Positions 7,604-16,794 of a DNA stretch of 30,799 nucleotides are shown piece after piece (position 1 is the stretch's first letter; every line of letters starts with the position of its first letter). The notes beneath the pieces are model-generated. The model ran no database searches. It was not told the DNA's origin and saw nothing but the letters and a program-made list of their open reading frames with translations. The stretch covers positions 1-30,799 of the forward strand of contig CALBGG010000063.1 of the NCBI GenBank assembly GCA_937893605.1, given 5' to 3'. This DNA is from an uncultured Clostridia bacterium. Its GTDB lineage: Bacteria > Bacillota > Clostridia > Oscillospirales > Oscillospiraceae. The translations under genes and the position numbers were made by a program.

Positions 7604-8807
7604 TAAACGAGTTGAACTTCTCGCTCCCGCCGGTGACATGGAGCGCCTTTGCATGGCGCTCCACTACGGCGCGGATGCCGTTTACCTTGCAGGTAAGCGC
7701 TTTGGAATGCGGGCCTCTGCTGGCAACTTTTCAATTGAAGAGCTTGCCCGGGCCTGCGAAATGGCGCACGATAAGGGCGCTGCGGTGCATTTGACATGCA
7801 ATACTCTGCCGCGCGAGGATGAGCTCAAGGCTCTGCCCGAATTTCTCAAGGAAGCGAAAAACGCCGGAGTAGACGCGTTTATAATAGCAGACCTCGGCGT
7901 TATGAAGGCAGCCGAAAAATACGCGCCAGACGTACAGCGCCATGTCAGCACTCAGCTCGGCGTCATAAACAGCGCAACGGCGCGCGTTCTGTACGATATG
8001 GGCGCAAGCCGCATAGTGCTCGCACGTGAAACGCCGATGCGCGATATATACGAGATACGCGCAAATACGCCCAAGGAGCTTGAGATAGAGGCCTTTGTTC
8101 ACGGCGCAATGTGCGTATCGTTTTCCGGCCGCTGTCTGCTGTCGAACTATTTGACCGGCCGCGACGCGAACCGCGGCGCATGCGCGCAGCCCTGCCGCTG
8201 GAAATACCGCCTTGTCGAGGAAAAACGCCCCGGAGAATATTTCGATATCACCGAGGATAAGGGCACGTACATCATGAACTCGCGCGATATGTGCATGATA
8301 GATCATATACCCGAGCTCATTGATGCCGGAGTTATGAGCTTTAAGGTAGAAGGCAGAATGAAATCTGCCTACTACGCGGCCGCCGTAACGAACGCCTACC
8401 GCCATGCGATAGACTGCGCGCTGGGAGGGGAAGAGCTTCCGCGAATCTGGCGCGACGAGGTCGATAAGCTCAGTCACCGGCCGTACTGCACCGGCTTTTA
8501 CTACGGGGATCCCGGCCAGCATTATTCGGAGACAAGTTATTATTCCGATGCTGAGGTCTGCGCCGTCGTTGAGCTGTGCGACAGTGACGGAAACGCTGTT
8601 TTGACACAGCGAAACCGCTTCTGTCTCGGCGACGAGGTCGAGCTTATGACAAACGATCAAGAACCGATACCGTTTAAGGTCGAATACATGGAAAACGCCG
8701 ACGGCGAAGCGATAGAAACGACGCCGCACGCGATGATGACGATAAAAATGAGGCTGCCGGTACCGTGCAGCCGCCTGTCGATACTCAGACGCATCAAGAA
8801 GATATAG
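7596..8807 (+). CDS. trhP: U32-family protein, probable tRNA 5-hydroxyuridine synthase TrhP
   Basis: A 403-residue peptidase-U32-family protein. Members TrhP/YegQ and RlhA are now known as prephenate-dependent RNA hydroxylation factors, not proteases. The signature EAFVHGAMCVSFSGRCLLSN (165-184) is intact, and four cysteines, Cys173, Cys180, Cys196 and Cys200, are spaced as the proposed iron-sulfur ligands. The N-terminus ELLAPAGDMERLCMAL and the SFKVEGRMKSAYY block (248-260) are typical, and a small beta-barrel domain ends the protein. Start chosen at ATG 7596: the conserved MADKRVELLAP begins there and overlaps the mltG stop; the longer frame to 7515 lies inside mltG. The mltG linkage parallels Bacillus trhP1/trhP2, supporting TrhP over RlhA. 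Here one gene takes the place of two. Confidence 0.8.
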   Translation: MADKRVELLAPAGDMERLCMALHYGADAVYLAGKRFGMRASAGNFSIEELARACEMAHDKGAAVHLTCNTLPREDELKALPEFLKEAKNAGVDAFIIADLGVMKAAEKYAPDVQRHVSTQLGVINSATARVLYDMGASRIVLARETPMRDIYEIRANTPKELEIEAFVHGAMCVSFSGRCLLSNYLTGRDANRGACAQPCRWKYRLVEEKRPGEYFDITEDKGTYIMNSRDMCMIDHIPELIDAGVMSFKVEGRMKSAYYAAAVTNAYRHAIDCALGGEELPRIWRDEVDKLSHRPYCTGFYYGDPGQHYSETSYYSDAEVCAVVELCDSDGNAVLTQRNRFCLGDEVELMTNDQEPIPFKVEYMENADGEAIETTPHAMMTIKMRLPVPCSRLSILRRIKKI

Positions 8808-8824
8808 CGAAAAGGAGAAGATAT

Positions 8825-11491
8825 ATGAAAGCATACGGAGTAAACGAATTAAGAGAAATGTTCCTAAGCTTTTTCGAGAGCAAGGGTCACCTGAGACTGC
8901 CAAGCTTTTCACTGGTACCGCAGAACGATAAATCCATCCTGCTCATAAATGCGGGCATGACACCGATGAAGCCCTGGTTCAAGGGCGAGCAGATACCGCC
9001 GTGCAAGCGTGTGTGCACCTGCCAGAAGTGCATCCGCACCGGCGACATCGAAAACGTCGGACATACCGCGCGCCACGGCACTTATTTTGAGATGCTCGGC
9101 AACTTCTCCTTCGGCGATTACTTTAAGCATGAGGCTATCGCATGGAGCTGGGAGTTTCTCACCAGCAAGGAATGGGTAGGTCTTGACCCTAACAGACTTT
9201 ATCCCTCAGTGTACATTGATGACGATGAGGCATGGAACATTTGGCATGATGAGATCGGCATACCTGCCGAAAAGATATTCCGCTTCGGTAAGGAGGATAA
9301 CTTCTGGGAGCACGGAGCAGGCCCCTGCGGCCCCTGCTCGGAGATATACTATGACCGCGGCGAGGAATACGGCTGCGGCAAGCCCGACTGCACCGTCGGC
9401 TGCGACTGTGACCGTTATATTGAGGTCTGGAACAACGTTTTCTCACAGTTTGATAACGACGGACACGGCAATTATACCGAGCTTTCGCAGAAAAATATCG
9501 ACACAGGCATGGGACTCGAACGTCTTGCTGTCATTTGCCAGGGCGTAAATTCCCTGTTTGACGTAGATACCGTAATGAACATCACGCACAAGGTATCCGA
9601 GATCACCGGCGCACATTACGGTGAGAGTGAAAAGCGCGACGTATCCCTGCGCGTTATCACCGACCATATCCGCAGCGCGACATTCATGATCTGCGACGGC
9701 ATACTTCCGTCGAACGAGGGTCGCGGCTATGTTCTGCGCAGACTTTTGAGAAGAGCCGCCCGCCACGGAAAGCTCCTCGGCGTAAACGAGCCATTCCTTT
9801 ACAGCATAATCGATACTGTTATTCATGAAAACGAGTGCCAGTACCCCGAGCTTCGCGAAAAGCAGCAATATATAACCCGCGTCGTAAAAAGCGAGGAGGA
9901 CAGCTTTGCAAAGACCATCGACGCAGGCATGCAGATATATAACAGCCTGCTTGAGGAGCACAAGGCAAAGGGAGAGAACGTGTTCTCCGGCGCCGACGCA
10001 TTCAAGCTTTACGATACCTACGGCTTCCCTGTGGATATGACGGCCGAAATGCTCGTTGACGAGGGAATGACTCTTAACGAGGACGAGTTCAAGACACTCA
10101 TGGAGGAGCAGCGCATCCGCGCCCGCGAGGCAAGAAAGGCGCTCGGAGATCTCGGCTGGGAGGGTATAGACTTAGGCCTTGACGCTACCCCGACGGAGTT
10201 TACAGGCTACGATAAGCTAACCGATACGGCAAAGGTTCTCGCTATTGTAAACGGCGATGAGCTCGCCGGTGAGATAAGCGAGGGGTGCGAGGGCATCATC
10301 GTTATGGACAAAACTCCGTTCTATGCCGAGATGGGCGGCCAGCTCGCCGATAAGGGCGAGATCGGCTTTAGCCTCGAGGATGTCGAGCACGGACAGCTTA
10401 CAAGATTTATCGTCAATAACGTCAAAAAAGATAAGGGCAATAAATATCTGCACTACGGCGTATGCGAGTCCGGCGCGATATCCGTCGGCGAGGAGGTCGT
10501 GGCCTCCGTCGATCCCGAGCGCCGCAAGGCGATATCGCGTGCGCATTCTGCAACGCACCTGCTGCACGCCGCGCTAAGGAAAACGCTGGGCGATCATGTC
10601 CATCAGGCGGGTTCGCTAGTCGATGCCGATACGCTGCGCTTTGACTTCACTCACTTTGAGGCTATGACACCCAAGGAGGTTGCTGCGGTAGAGGATGCCG
10701 TTAATAATGCAGTGCTCGACGGCGTTGATATCACCGTAAGCGAAATGAGCCTTGAGGATGCCAAAAACAGCGGCGCTACCGCACTGTTCGGCGAAAAATA
10801 CGGCGACGTTGTGCGCGTCGTCAAAATGGGCGATTACAGCACGGAGCTTTGCGGCGGTACGCACCTTGATAACACGGCGAAGGTCGGCATGTTCCACATA
10901 ACGAGCGAATACTCCATCGCCAGCGGCGTTCGCCGCATCGAGGCTGTGACCGGCAGGAAATATCTCGAAATGGCAAAGCATTTATACATGACTGTTGCCC
11001 GTGCGGCGGAGAGCCTTAAGGCAAAGCCGAGTGAGCTTATCACGAAGGCCGAGGGCTTTGTCAGTGAGGTCAAGAACCTGCGTCAGAAGGTCGAAAAGAT
11101 GAAGGACAAGATACTTGCAAGCGATGTCGAACGCTTCCTGTTTGCGGCCAAAAAGATAGGCGGCTTTGATGTTCTGACCGCAACGCGCACGGATCTTGAC
11201 GCAAACGACCTCAGAAAGATCGGCGACTTCCTGCGCGATAAGGACCCGAAGATCATCGCCGTTTTGGCAACAGCGAATGAATCCAAGGTCACGTTCACAG
11301 CCTGCTGCGGCAAGGACGCCGTGGCGGCAGGAATCAAGGCCGGCGATATCGTCAAGGCGGTTTCTGCCGTTGCCGGCGGCAAAGGCGGCGGCAAGCCCGA
11401 CTCGGCCATGGGCGGCGGCACAGAGGTTCTCAAGATGGATAACGCACTTGCTATAGTCGACGATCTCGTCGCCGAAAAGCTCGGACTTTAA
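8825..11491 (+). CDS. alaS: Alanyl-tRNA synthetase
   Basis: A full-length 888-residue class II synthetase that charges tRNA-Ala and edits Ser- and Gly-tRNA-Ala. The catalytic domain opens with ELREMFLSFFESKGH, contains NAGMTPMKPWF and CIRTGDIENVG (motif 2 region), and the clostridial zinc-rich insert GPCGPCSEIYYDRG. The editing domain has the zinc/active-site set His574 and His578 (HSATH) with Cys676 and His680 (CGGTH). The C-terminal DHHA1/C-Ala region ends with GGKGGGKPDSAMGGG, the expected glycine-rich oligomerisation end. Start at ATG 8825 behind AAAGGAGAAG; the frame extends upstream to 8765 inside trhP without conserved residues. It is followed 15 nt later by a HIT protein. No odd features. 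Confidence 0.98.
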   Translation: MKAYGVNELREMFLSFFESKGHLRLPSFSLVPQNDKSILLINAGMTPMKPWFKGEQIPPCKRVCTCQKCIRTGDIENVGHTARHGTYFEMLGNFSFGDYFKHEAIAWSWEFLTSKEWVGLDPNRLYPSVYIDDDEAWNIWHDEIGIPAEKIFRFGKEDNFWEHGAGPCGPCSEIYYDRGEEYGCGKPDCTVGCDCDRYIEVWNNVFSQFDNDGHGNYTELSQKNIDTGMGLERLAVICQGVNSLFDVDTVMNITHKVSEITGAHYGESEKRDVSLRVITDHIRSATFMICDGILPSNEGRGYVLRRLLRRAARHGKLLGVNEPFLYSIIDTVIHENECQYPELREKQQYITRVVKSEEDSFAKTIDAGMQIYNSLLEEHKAKGENVFSGADAFKLYDTYGFPVDMTAEMLVDEGMTLNEDEFKTLMEEQRIRAREARKALGDLGWEGIDLGLDATPTEFTGYDKLTDTAKVLAIVNGDELAGEISEGCEGIIVMDKTPFYAEMGGQLADKGEIGFSLEDVEHGQLTRFIVNNVKKDKGNKYLHYGVCESGAISVGEEVVASVDPERRKAISRAHSATHLLHAALRKTLGDHVHQAGSLVDADTLRFDFTHFEAMTPKEVAAVEDAVNNAVLDGVDITVSEMSLEDAKNSGATALFGEKYGDVVRVVKMGDYSTELCGGTHLDNTAKVGMFHITSEYSIASGVRRIEAVTGRKYLEMAKHLYMTVARAAESLKAKPSELITKAEGFVSEVKNLRQKVEKMKDKILASDVERFLFAAKKIGGFDVLTATRTDLDANDLRKIGDFLRDKDPKIIAVLATANESKVTFTACCGKDAVAAGIKAGDIVKAVSAVAGGKGGGKPDSAMGGGTEVLKMDNALAIVDDLVAEKLGL

Positions 11492-11506
11492 AAGGAGGTA
11501 AGATAG

Positions 11507-11848
11507 ATGAGCGACTGCTTATTCTGCAAAATAATAGCTGGGGAAATACCCTCGGCCAAGGTTTATGAGGATGAGAACGTCTTTGCGTTCCGTGATATAA
11601 ATCCACAGGCGCCGGTGCATGTTCTTGTTCTTCCCAGGCAGCACATCTGCTGTGCCGACGAGATAAACGCTGATAATTCCGCGCTTGTCGGCAAGTGCTT
11701 TGAGGCAATTGCAAAGATCGCAAAGAGCGAAGGCCTCACCAATGGCTACCGCGTTGTGAATAACTGCGGCGAGGACGGCGGTCAGACCGTCAAGCATCTG
11801 CATTTCCATCTTCTCGGCGGTAAAAAGCTGCCAGAGGGCATGGCGTAA
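11507..11848 (+). CDS. HIT-family nucleotide hydrolase (HinT type)
   Basis: A 113-residue histidine-triad protein, probably hydrolysing nucleoside phosphoramidates such as aminoacyl-adenylates. The triad is HLHFHLL with His97, His99 and His101. The N-terminus CLFCKIIAGEIPS carries the Cys4/Cys7 pair of the zinc-binding HinT form. AAAGGAGG stands before the ATG. Directly downstream of alaS in the same operon, it fits the known ability of HinT proteins to cleave aminoacyl-AMP released by synthetases; that link is inference. The gene is followed by the strong terminator at 11865. Confidence 0.93.
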   Translation: MSDCLFCKIIAGEIPSAKVYEDENVFAFRDINPQAPVHVLVLPRQHICCADEINADNSALVGKCFEAIAKIAKSEGLTNGYRVVNNCGEDGGQTVKHLHFHLLGGKKLPEGMA

Positions 11849-11864
11849 GTTTAGATGATACAGT

Positions 11865-11891
11865 AAAAAAGCAGCAATACGCTGCTTTTTT
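11865..11891 (+). terminator. Rho-independent terminator after the HIT gene
   Basis: Stem AAAAAAGCAGC (11865-11875) and GCTGCTTTTTT (11881-11891) with loop AATAC; the 3' arm ends in a T-run. It ends the mltG-trhP-alaS-HIT unit and lies only 20 bases before the comEC start. Confidence 0.85.
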
Positions 11892-11911
11892 GCACATTAG
11901 AGGTTCTGAGT

Positions 11912-14206
11912 ATGAGAGGAGTACGCACATTATGTGCCGCTTCAATTGGATATTGCGCCGCGGTGTTTCTGTCGCACTATCTGCTTTCGGGCGAGAGCCT
12001 TGCGGCGGTTCTCATGCTGCCTGTTATTATTATTCTGGCGGCACTGCTGCTTCGCGGCAGGATGCGCACGCGGCTTATTATAGTTGCGGTTTTTATGGCA
12101 GTCGGCTTTGGCCACTATAGGCTCCACAATACGCAGACAGTCGATAAGTGCGAGGTGTATGCGGATAAAGAAATTGCGACGACGGCAAGACTGACCGACT
12201 ATCCGGATGTGCGTGACCGCTGTACGCTGCTGAGCGTGAAAATTACAGGCGATAAGCTCCCGAATGCAGACGCTCTTATTATTGACTATTCAAATGTGGA
12301 ATACGACTTTATTCCCGGAGACGAGATACGCGTAAAGCTCAAGCTCAGAAGCGTTACCGAGCGCTTCGGCGAGGATACGGACTCAAACATATCAAAGGGC
12401 GTTTATCTCAGCGGCTATACTTCGGAGAAGATAGAAAAGACCGGCCGTTGGACGGGATCGTTCCTGTATCTGCCGAAGATAATAGGCAACGCCCTGCACA
12501 ATGAGATAGGCAGACTCTTCCCGGAAGATACAGCGCCTTTTATGAAGGCTCTTCTTGCAGGCTATAAGGACGATTATTATCAAAACGATAAGCTCTACGC
12601 ATCAATGAACGTCGCGGGACTTGCACACGTCGTCGCGGTATCGGGCATGCACGTCGCTTTCTTTGTCGGCGTGCTTCAGAGCATCCTCGGCAAAAACCGC
12701 AGATCGTCGATAATTTGCATAGCACTTGTGTGGCTTTTCGTCGTTATGGTCGGCTCGCCTCCGTCGGCGGTGAGAGCGGGCATAATGATAAGCCTCCCCA
12801 TGCTCGCGCCGATATTCGGAAGGGTAAACGATCGTGCGACAACACTGTCATTTGCCCTTGCTCTCATACTGCTATCCAATCCGTTTTCGGCCGGAAGCGT
12901 CGCGCTTCAATTATCCTTCGGCTCGGTAGCCGGAATGTTCCTGTTCTCTCAGCCGATATATGAATATTTAAGCTCAAGGCTAAGAGCGCCGAGGACACTT
13001 GAGAGACCGATGAGGTATGTTATCGCAACGCTGTCAAGCTCGCTTGCCGTTACTGTGTTCACGTGTCCGCTTATGGCGGCGCATTTCGGATATATTACGC
13101 TTCTTGCGCCGATAATGAATATTCTCTGCCTGTGGGCGATATCGCTCCTGTTTGTTGGCGGCTTTGCTCTATGCGTTATCGGACTTATACTGCCGACTCC
13201 GGCAATGTGGCTTGCAAATATTCTTTCCTGCCTTGTGCGCTATATAGCCAGTGTGGTAGAATATTCGGCGAAACTTCCGATAACGGCGCTTTATATGGAG
13301 AATAAGTACGCACCATGGTGGCTTGTCAGCTCCTACGCACTGTTTATAGCTTATTTTGTCATACGCAGATATAAAAAGCTCAGCTTCATGATTCCTACAG
13401 CGGCGTGTATAGTTTTGCTTTGCGGCGTGTTTTGGCTGACAGATCGTGATATGCGCGCAGACACGGGAACGATAAGCGTTATGAACGTAGGTAACGGGCA
13501 GTGCATTGCCGTGACTGAGGGTGAGAACACCGTCGTTATCGACTGCGGCAGCTACGGCGTTACGCAAAACGCGGGCAGTATGCTCTCGTCATACCTGCGT
13601 GCAAACGGAAGATACGACATCGACTATCTCATGCTGACGCACCTGCACACCGATCATGCCACAGGTGTTGAGCGGCTTATGAATCTCATGAATGTGAAAA
13701 CCATCATTATCCCCGATAACGCCGAGGACACAAGCGGCGACGGCATGCTTGAGAGAATAAGCGCCGCTGCCGATGCAAACGGGACGAGTATAGTTTACAT
13801 AGCAAAAGACACGGATTTCACCGCAGGAGATATCCGCCTTTCCGTCTATGAGAGCTCCGACTTGGGAGCCCGTGATGAAAGCGGCATTATGTCAACCGTT
13901 AGCATAGGCGATTACAATATGCTCGTGACCGGCGATGTCGAAAAGGCGGTAGAGCGTGAGCTTGTGCGCAAGCATGACCTTTCGGGAACGGAGCTGCTCA
14001 TTGTTCCGCACCACGGCTCTAAGTATTCAACGAGCGCTGAGCTGCTCACGGCGATGCACCCGGAAACGGCGGTCATATCGACAGGCTACAACAGATACGG
14101 GCATCCAACTCAGGAGACACTCGATATACTTGAAAAATATAATGTCAATGTCCTGCGCACAGATAAGCTCGGCAGGATAGTGCTGCATATTGCGGCGGGT
14201 GATTAG
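11912..14206 (+). CDS. comEC: ComEC/Rec2-type DNA uptake channel
   Basis: A 764-residue polytopic membrane protein. ComEC forms the inner-membrane channel for single-stranded DNA during natural transformation. The N-terminal part has membrane helices and an OB-like extracytoplasmic domain (about 60-170); the competence domain follows with VAVSGMHVAFFVGVL near residue 245 and many helices to about 500. The C-terminal metallo-beta-lactamase-like domain has LTHLHTDHATG with His577, His579, Asp581 and His582, a putative nuclease metal site. All three domains are present, so it is not truncated. AGAGG stands 8 bases before ATG. It abuts holA with zero spacing, the usual Firmicute order. Whether the organism is competent is unknown; comEA is not in this window. 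Confidence 0.95.
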   Translation: MRGVRTLCAASIGYCAAVFLSHYLLSGESLAAVLMLPVIIILAALLLRGRMRTRLIIVAVFMAVGFGHYRLHNTQTVDKCEVYADKEIATTARLTDYPDVRDRCTLLSVKITGDKLPNADALIIDYSNVEYDFIPGDEIRVKLKLRSVTERFGEDTDSNISKGVYLSGYTSEKIEKTGRWTGSFLYLPKIIGNALHNEIGRLFPEDTAPFMKALLAGYKDDYYQNDKLYASMNVAGLAHVVAVSGMHVAFFVGVLQSILGKNRRSSIICIALVWLFVVMVGSPPSAVRAGIMISLPMLAPIFGRVNDRATTLSFALALILLSNPFSAGSVALQLSFGSVAGMFLFSQPIYEYLSSRLRAPRTLERPMRYVIATLSSSLAVTVFTCPLMAAHFGYITLLAPIMNILCLWAISLLFVGGFALCVIGLILPTPAMWLANILSCLVRYIASVVEYSAKLPITALYMENKYAPWWLVSSYALFIAYFVIRRYKKLSFMIPTAACIVLLCGVFWLTDRDMRADTGTISVMNVGNGQCIAVTEGENTVVIDCGSYGVTQNAGSMLSSYLRANGRYDIDYLMLTHLHTDHATGVERLMNLMNVKTIIIPDNAEDTSGDGMLERISAAADANGTSIVYIAKDTDFTAGDIRLSVYESSDLGARDESGIMSTVSIGDYNMLVTGDVEKAVERELVRKHDLSGTELLIVPHHGSKYSTSAELLTAMHPETAVISTGYNRYGHPTQETLDILEKYNVNVLRTDKLGRIVLHIAAGD

Positions 14207-15253
14207 ATGGCAAAGAAAACGAAACGCGACGAAAAATTCAATTATAACGCAAGTGTCAGTGCACTCCGTGCCGAGGGGCCGGGCGGACTGTACCTCATTT
14301 GGGGGCCGGAAGACTATCTTGCCGACAGATTCTTCGAAGAGATAAAAAAGCTGTGTATAACGAGCGAGACCGATGATTTCAGCTATCGCAGGCTCGATGA
14401 GCACGATTTTTCGGCGCTTGCGTTAAGGGAAGCTGTAGACAGCGTACCGTTTCTGTCTGAGCGCAGTCTCGTCGAGGTTCGAGGAGTCGATATAAATAAG
14501 CTCAAGGAAAGCGATGAGATAAGCGGCATCCTTGCCGACATCCCCGATTACTGCACGGTCGTTTTCATGGCGCCAATCGGCTTTGAGCCGGATAAGCGAC
14601 TGAAGGTGTATAAGTCAATTCAGAAAAACGGCAAAGAGATATGCGTCACGGCTCAGGGCGGAGATATACTTATAAAATGGATAATCCGCCGCTTTGCAGC
14701 CGAAGGCAAAGGAATAGAGCTTAATGCAGTCCAGCGGCTTATAAACGTAAGCGGCGAGCTGATGAATGGACTTATACCGGAGATCAACAAGATCGCGTCC
14801 TATACAAAGGGCGACAGGGTGACCGAGGCCGACGTCGACGCGGTTGCTCACCATATCCCCGAGGCGGTAGTTTTTGACATGACCGAGGCTCTGGCAAAGG
14901 GCGAAAACAACGCTGCAATGCGCCTTTTGGGAGAGCTGCTTGCCGATAAGAATAACGAGCCTACCATGATCCTTGCCATAGTCGGCGGGCAAATGCGCAA
15001 AATGTACGCGGCGCGAGTAGCCATAGATTATGGCCTTACAAAGGACTATGTCATGAAAACGCTCGGCCTGCGCTATGATTTTATGGCAAACAGACTTATT
15101 GCAGCGTCAAGGCGATTTTCAACATCGCAGATAAAGCGCGCCGTGGAGCTGTGCGCGGAAACGGATTATGCAATGAAAAGCAGCAAAACAGAGCCAACAG
15201 AGCTTTTGAAGGAATGTGTCATGCGCATAGCGGCAGGTGAAGATGATGCATAG
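14207..15253 (+). CDS. holA: DNA polymerase III delta subunit
   Basis: A 348-residue clamp-loader subunit that opens the beta sliding clamp. Sequence GLYLIWGPEDYLADRFFEEIKK (about 27-48) is the HolA N-terminal AAA+-like region, followed by FLSERSLVEVRGVD and the hydrophobic segment PDYCTVVFMAP, ending with the C-terminal helical collar including LKECVMRIAAG. HolA lacks a functional Walker A, which agrees with the absence of GKT here. The ATG follows the comEC stop directly. It overlaps the RNase M5 start. The assignment rests on overall pattern and on the comEC-holA linkage common in Firmicutes. Confidence 0.9.
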   Translation: MAKKTKRDEKFNYNASVSALRAEGPGGLYLIWGPEDYLADRFFEEIKKLCITSETDDFSYRRLDEHDFSALALREAVDSVPFLSERSLVEVRGVDINKLKESDEISGILADIPDYCTVVFMAPIGFEPDKRLKVYKSIQKNGKEICVTAQGGDILIKWIIRRFAAEGKGIELNAVQRLINVSGELMNGLIPEINKIASYTKGDRVTEADVDAVAHHIPEAVVFDMTEALAKGENNAAMRLLGELLADKNNEPTMILAIVGGQMRKMYAARVAIDYGLTKDYVMKTLGLRYDFMANRLIAASRRFSTSQIKRAVELCAETDYAMKSSKTEPTELLKECVMRIAAGEDDA

Positions 15254-15824
15254 AATCTCCGAGGTAATCGTTGTAGAGGGCAGATATGATAAGAATACGC
15301 TCTCGCAGGTCGTCGATGCAGTTATAGTCGAAACGAGCGGCTTCGGTGTATTTAAAAATAAGGAAAAGCAGCAGCTGCTGCGCACACTGGCCGAAAAGCG
15401 CGGTCTTATAGTTATGACAGACCCCGACGGCGCCGGGATAGTTATCCGCAATTTTGTTAAAAGCTGCGTTGACCCAAAGCTTTTAAAGCATGCCTATATG
15501 CCCGAAGTATTCGGCAAGGAGCGCCGCAAAAGCAAAGCCTCGAAGGAAGGCAAGCTCGGCGTTGAAGGAATGAGCGCTGATATCATCATGCAGGCGCTGC
15601 GCCGCTGCGGAGCTACGATCGACGGGGAAGAGACGGCAGGAAAGGGCGGCATAACAATGGCCGATATGTACGCCGCAGGGCTTACTGGAAAGCCCGACAG
15701 CGCCGCAAAGCGAGTAAGGCTTCTTGCCACGATGAATCTGCCACAGAAGATGACCGCGCAGGCGCTTTTACCGGTTCTCAATGCGCTCATGAGCCGCGAG
15801 GACTTCCTTTCGAGTTCGTTTTAA
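15246..15824 (+). CDS. rnmV: Ribonuclease M5 (5S rRNA maturation)
   Basis: A 192-residue Toprim nuclease that trims 5S rRNA precursor in low-GC Gram-positives. Toprim residues are visible as VVEGRYDK with Glu11 and MTDPDGAG with Asp59 and Asp61, followed by IRNFV. The KERRKSKASKEGKLGVEGMS segment (about 88-107) is the basic linker typical of this family, and a C-terminal DUF4093-like helical part follows. Three start codons are possible: GTG 15237, ATG 15243, ATG 15246; 15246 is best spaced from AGGTGA at 15235-15240. It overlaps holA by 8 nt. In Bacillus rnmV sits with ksgA; here the neighbour is holA, so the context differs but the protein motif is clear. Confidence 0.9.
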   Translation: MHRISEVIVVEGRYDKNTLSQVVDAVIVETSGFGVFKNKEKQQLLRTLAEKRGLIVMTDPDGAGIVIRNFVKSCVDPKLLKHAYMPEVFGKERRKSKASKEGKLGVEGMSADIIMQALRRCGATIDGEETAGKGGITMADMYAAGLTGKPDSAAKRVRLLATMNLPQKMTAQALLPVLNALMSREDFLSSSF

Positions 15825-15829
15825 AAACA

Positions 15830-15859
15830 GTGGCAATATACAGCATATTGTGATATAAT
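15830..15859 (+). promoter_or_regulatory. Promoter for nrdR
   Basis: An extended -10, TGATATAAT, with TATAAT at 15854-15859, and a weaker -35 GTGGCA at 15830-15835 (18-bp spacer). It lies 39 bases before the nrdR start, in the gap after rnmV. Confidence 0.6.
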
Positions 15860-15898
15860 ATTGATTTAGAGAAATTTAAAGCTTCGGAGGATAAATAT

Positions 15899-16354
15899 AT
15901 GAAATGTCCGTTTTGCGGATTTCTTGAGAGCAAGGTTATAGACTCCAGACCGGCAGAGGAGGGAACTACCATTCGCCGCCGCAGAGAATGTCTGGCATGT
16001 CAGAAGCGCTTTACGACCTATGAGACTATAGAGCATCTGCCGCTTGTCGTTGTCAAGCGAGACGGCTCACGTCAGCAGTTTGACAGAGTAAAGCTCATAA
16101 ACGGTATGGTTCGTGCCTGCGAGAAACGCCCGGTAACGCTCTCTCAGCTTGAGAAGATAGCCGACGAGATCGAGCAGGAGCTTCAGAGCGCGCTTGAGCG
16201 CGAGGTCAGCACCGTAGAGATCGGCGAAATGGTTATGAATCGTATAAAGCTCGTCGACGAGGTCGCTTATGTCCGATTTGCCTCCGTTTACCGCAGCTTT
16301 AAGGACATTAATACCTTCATGGATGAGCTCACAAAGCTCCTGAGCGATAAATAA
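15899..16354 (+). CDS. nrdR: NrdR, repressor of ribonucleotide reductase genes
   Basis: A 151-residue transcriptional repressor that senses ATP/dATP and binds NrdR boxes before ribonucleotide reductase genes. The N-terminal zinc ribbon has CPFC (Cys3, Cys6) and CLAC (Cys31, Cys34) with the DNA-contact stretch TTIRRRREC. The ATP-cone spans about 49-139, beginning LVVVKRDGSRQQFDRVKL. Length and motif order are those of the family. CGGAGG stands upstream of the ATG. It is monocistronic, convergent with the DUF4363 gene 58 bases away. No ribonucleotide reductase gene is in this window. A sequence resembling an NrdR box lies before the topoisomerase gene at 25191. Confidence 0.97.
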   Translation: MKCPFCGFLESKVIDSRPAEEGTTIRRRRECLACQKRFTTYETIEHLPLVVVKRDGSRQQFDRVKLINGMVRACEKRPVTLSQLEKIADEIEQELQSALEREVSTVEIGEMVMNRIKLVDEVAYVRFASVYRSFKDINTFMDELTKLLSDK

Positions 16355-16412
16355 TATCTCAAGTATCGACACCGGCACCCGACAGCCATTGTGGTAGAAT
16401 CTAAAAGCGCCT

Positions 16413-16793
16413 CTAAAAAATACTGCCGAGGCTTATGCGCTCCATTGTCATTAGGGAGTGAAGAGTCTCCCTTAAAAGCCCGTATGAGCCCTCGGCAGCG
16501 TCGGTGTCGCCGCCGCAAACGTCTGATTTAAAGCCGTAAAACGCGTCGGTAGTGGAGTTTATCTCGCTGTGGCGGATGAAGATATGCGTGTAGCCGTCGA
16601 GACTGAGCCAGTGCTCGATGGCGGCGTCGAGCTTCCGTGCGGCTTTGGCGTCGTCACCGCTTTTGAGGCTTTCGTATGATAGGTCAACCTCGTCAATGAG
16701 TGAAGATACGATGCGCTCGTTAACGCGGATGTTACATAAAATGCCTGCGAATGCAAGCAGGAGCAGCACTGAGGCGATGATCTCTTTTTTCAC
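16413..16793 (-). CDS. DUF4363-like small membrane-anchored protein
   Basis: A 126-residue protein of unknown function. An N-terminal helix of about residues 4-22 (IIASVLLLLAFAGILC) works as a signal anchor, followed by a mostly helical, acidic exported domain including EVDLSYESLKSGDDAKAARKL. This matches the layout of DUF4363 proteins, which frequently accompany DUF421 proteins in clostridia. The start is GTG at 16793, behind a perfect AGGAGG six bases upstream; the longer frame to 16856 overlaps the DUF421 gene. Only one base separates it from the DUF421 stop, so they are coupled. Function is unknown, possibly an accessory subunit of the DUF421 protein in the envelope or spore membrane. Confidence 0.8.
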   Translation of the reverse strand: MKKEIIASVLLLLAFAGILCNIRVNERIVSSLIDEVDLSYESLKSGDDAKAARKLDAAIEHWLSLDGYTHIFIRHSEINSTTDAFYGFKSDVCGGDTDAAEGSYGLLRETLHSLMTMERISLGSIF

Positions 16794-16794
16794 G

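Noticed and set aside
7731..8912. A 393-residue minus-strand frame across the U32/TrhP-like gene
   Set aside because: It is antisense to a protein with intact signature motifs, shows no recognisable domain, and lacks a ribosome binding site.
15837..15859. An NrdR box in the nrdR promoter (autoregulation)
   Set aside because: The dyad ACAGCATATTGT has arms too close together to fit the 16-bp box pattern.
16380..16430. A terminator between nrdR and the DUF4363 gene
   Set aside because: Only an imperfect GCCTC/GAGGC stem with a long loop is present, and the DUF4363 stop codon lies within the loop; too weak to call.
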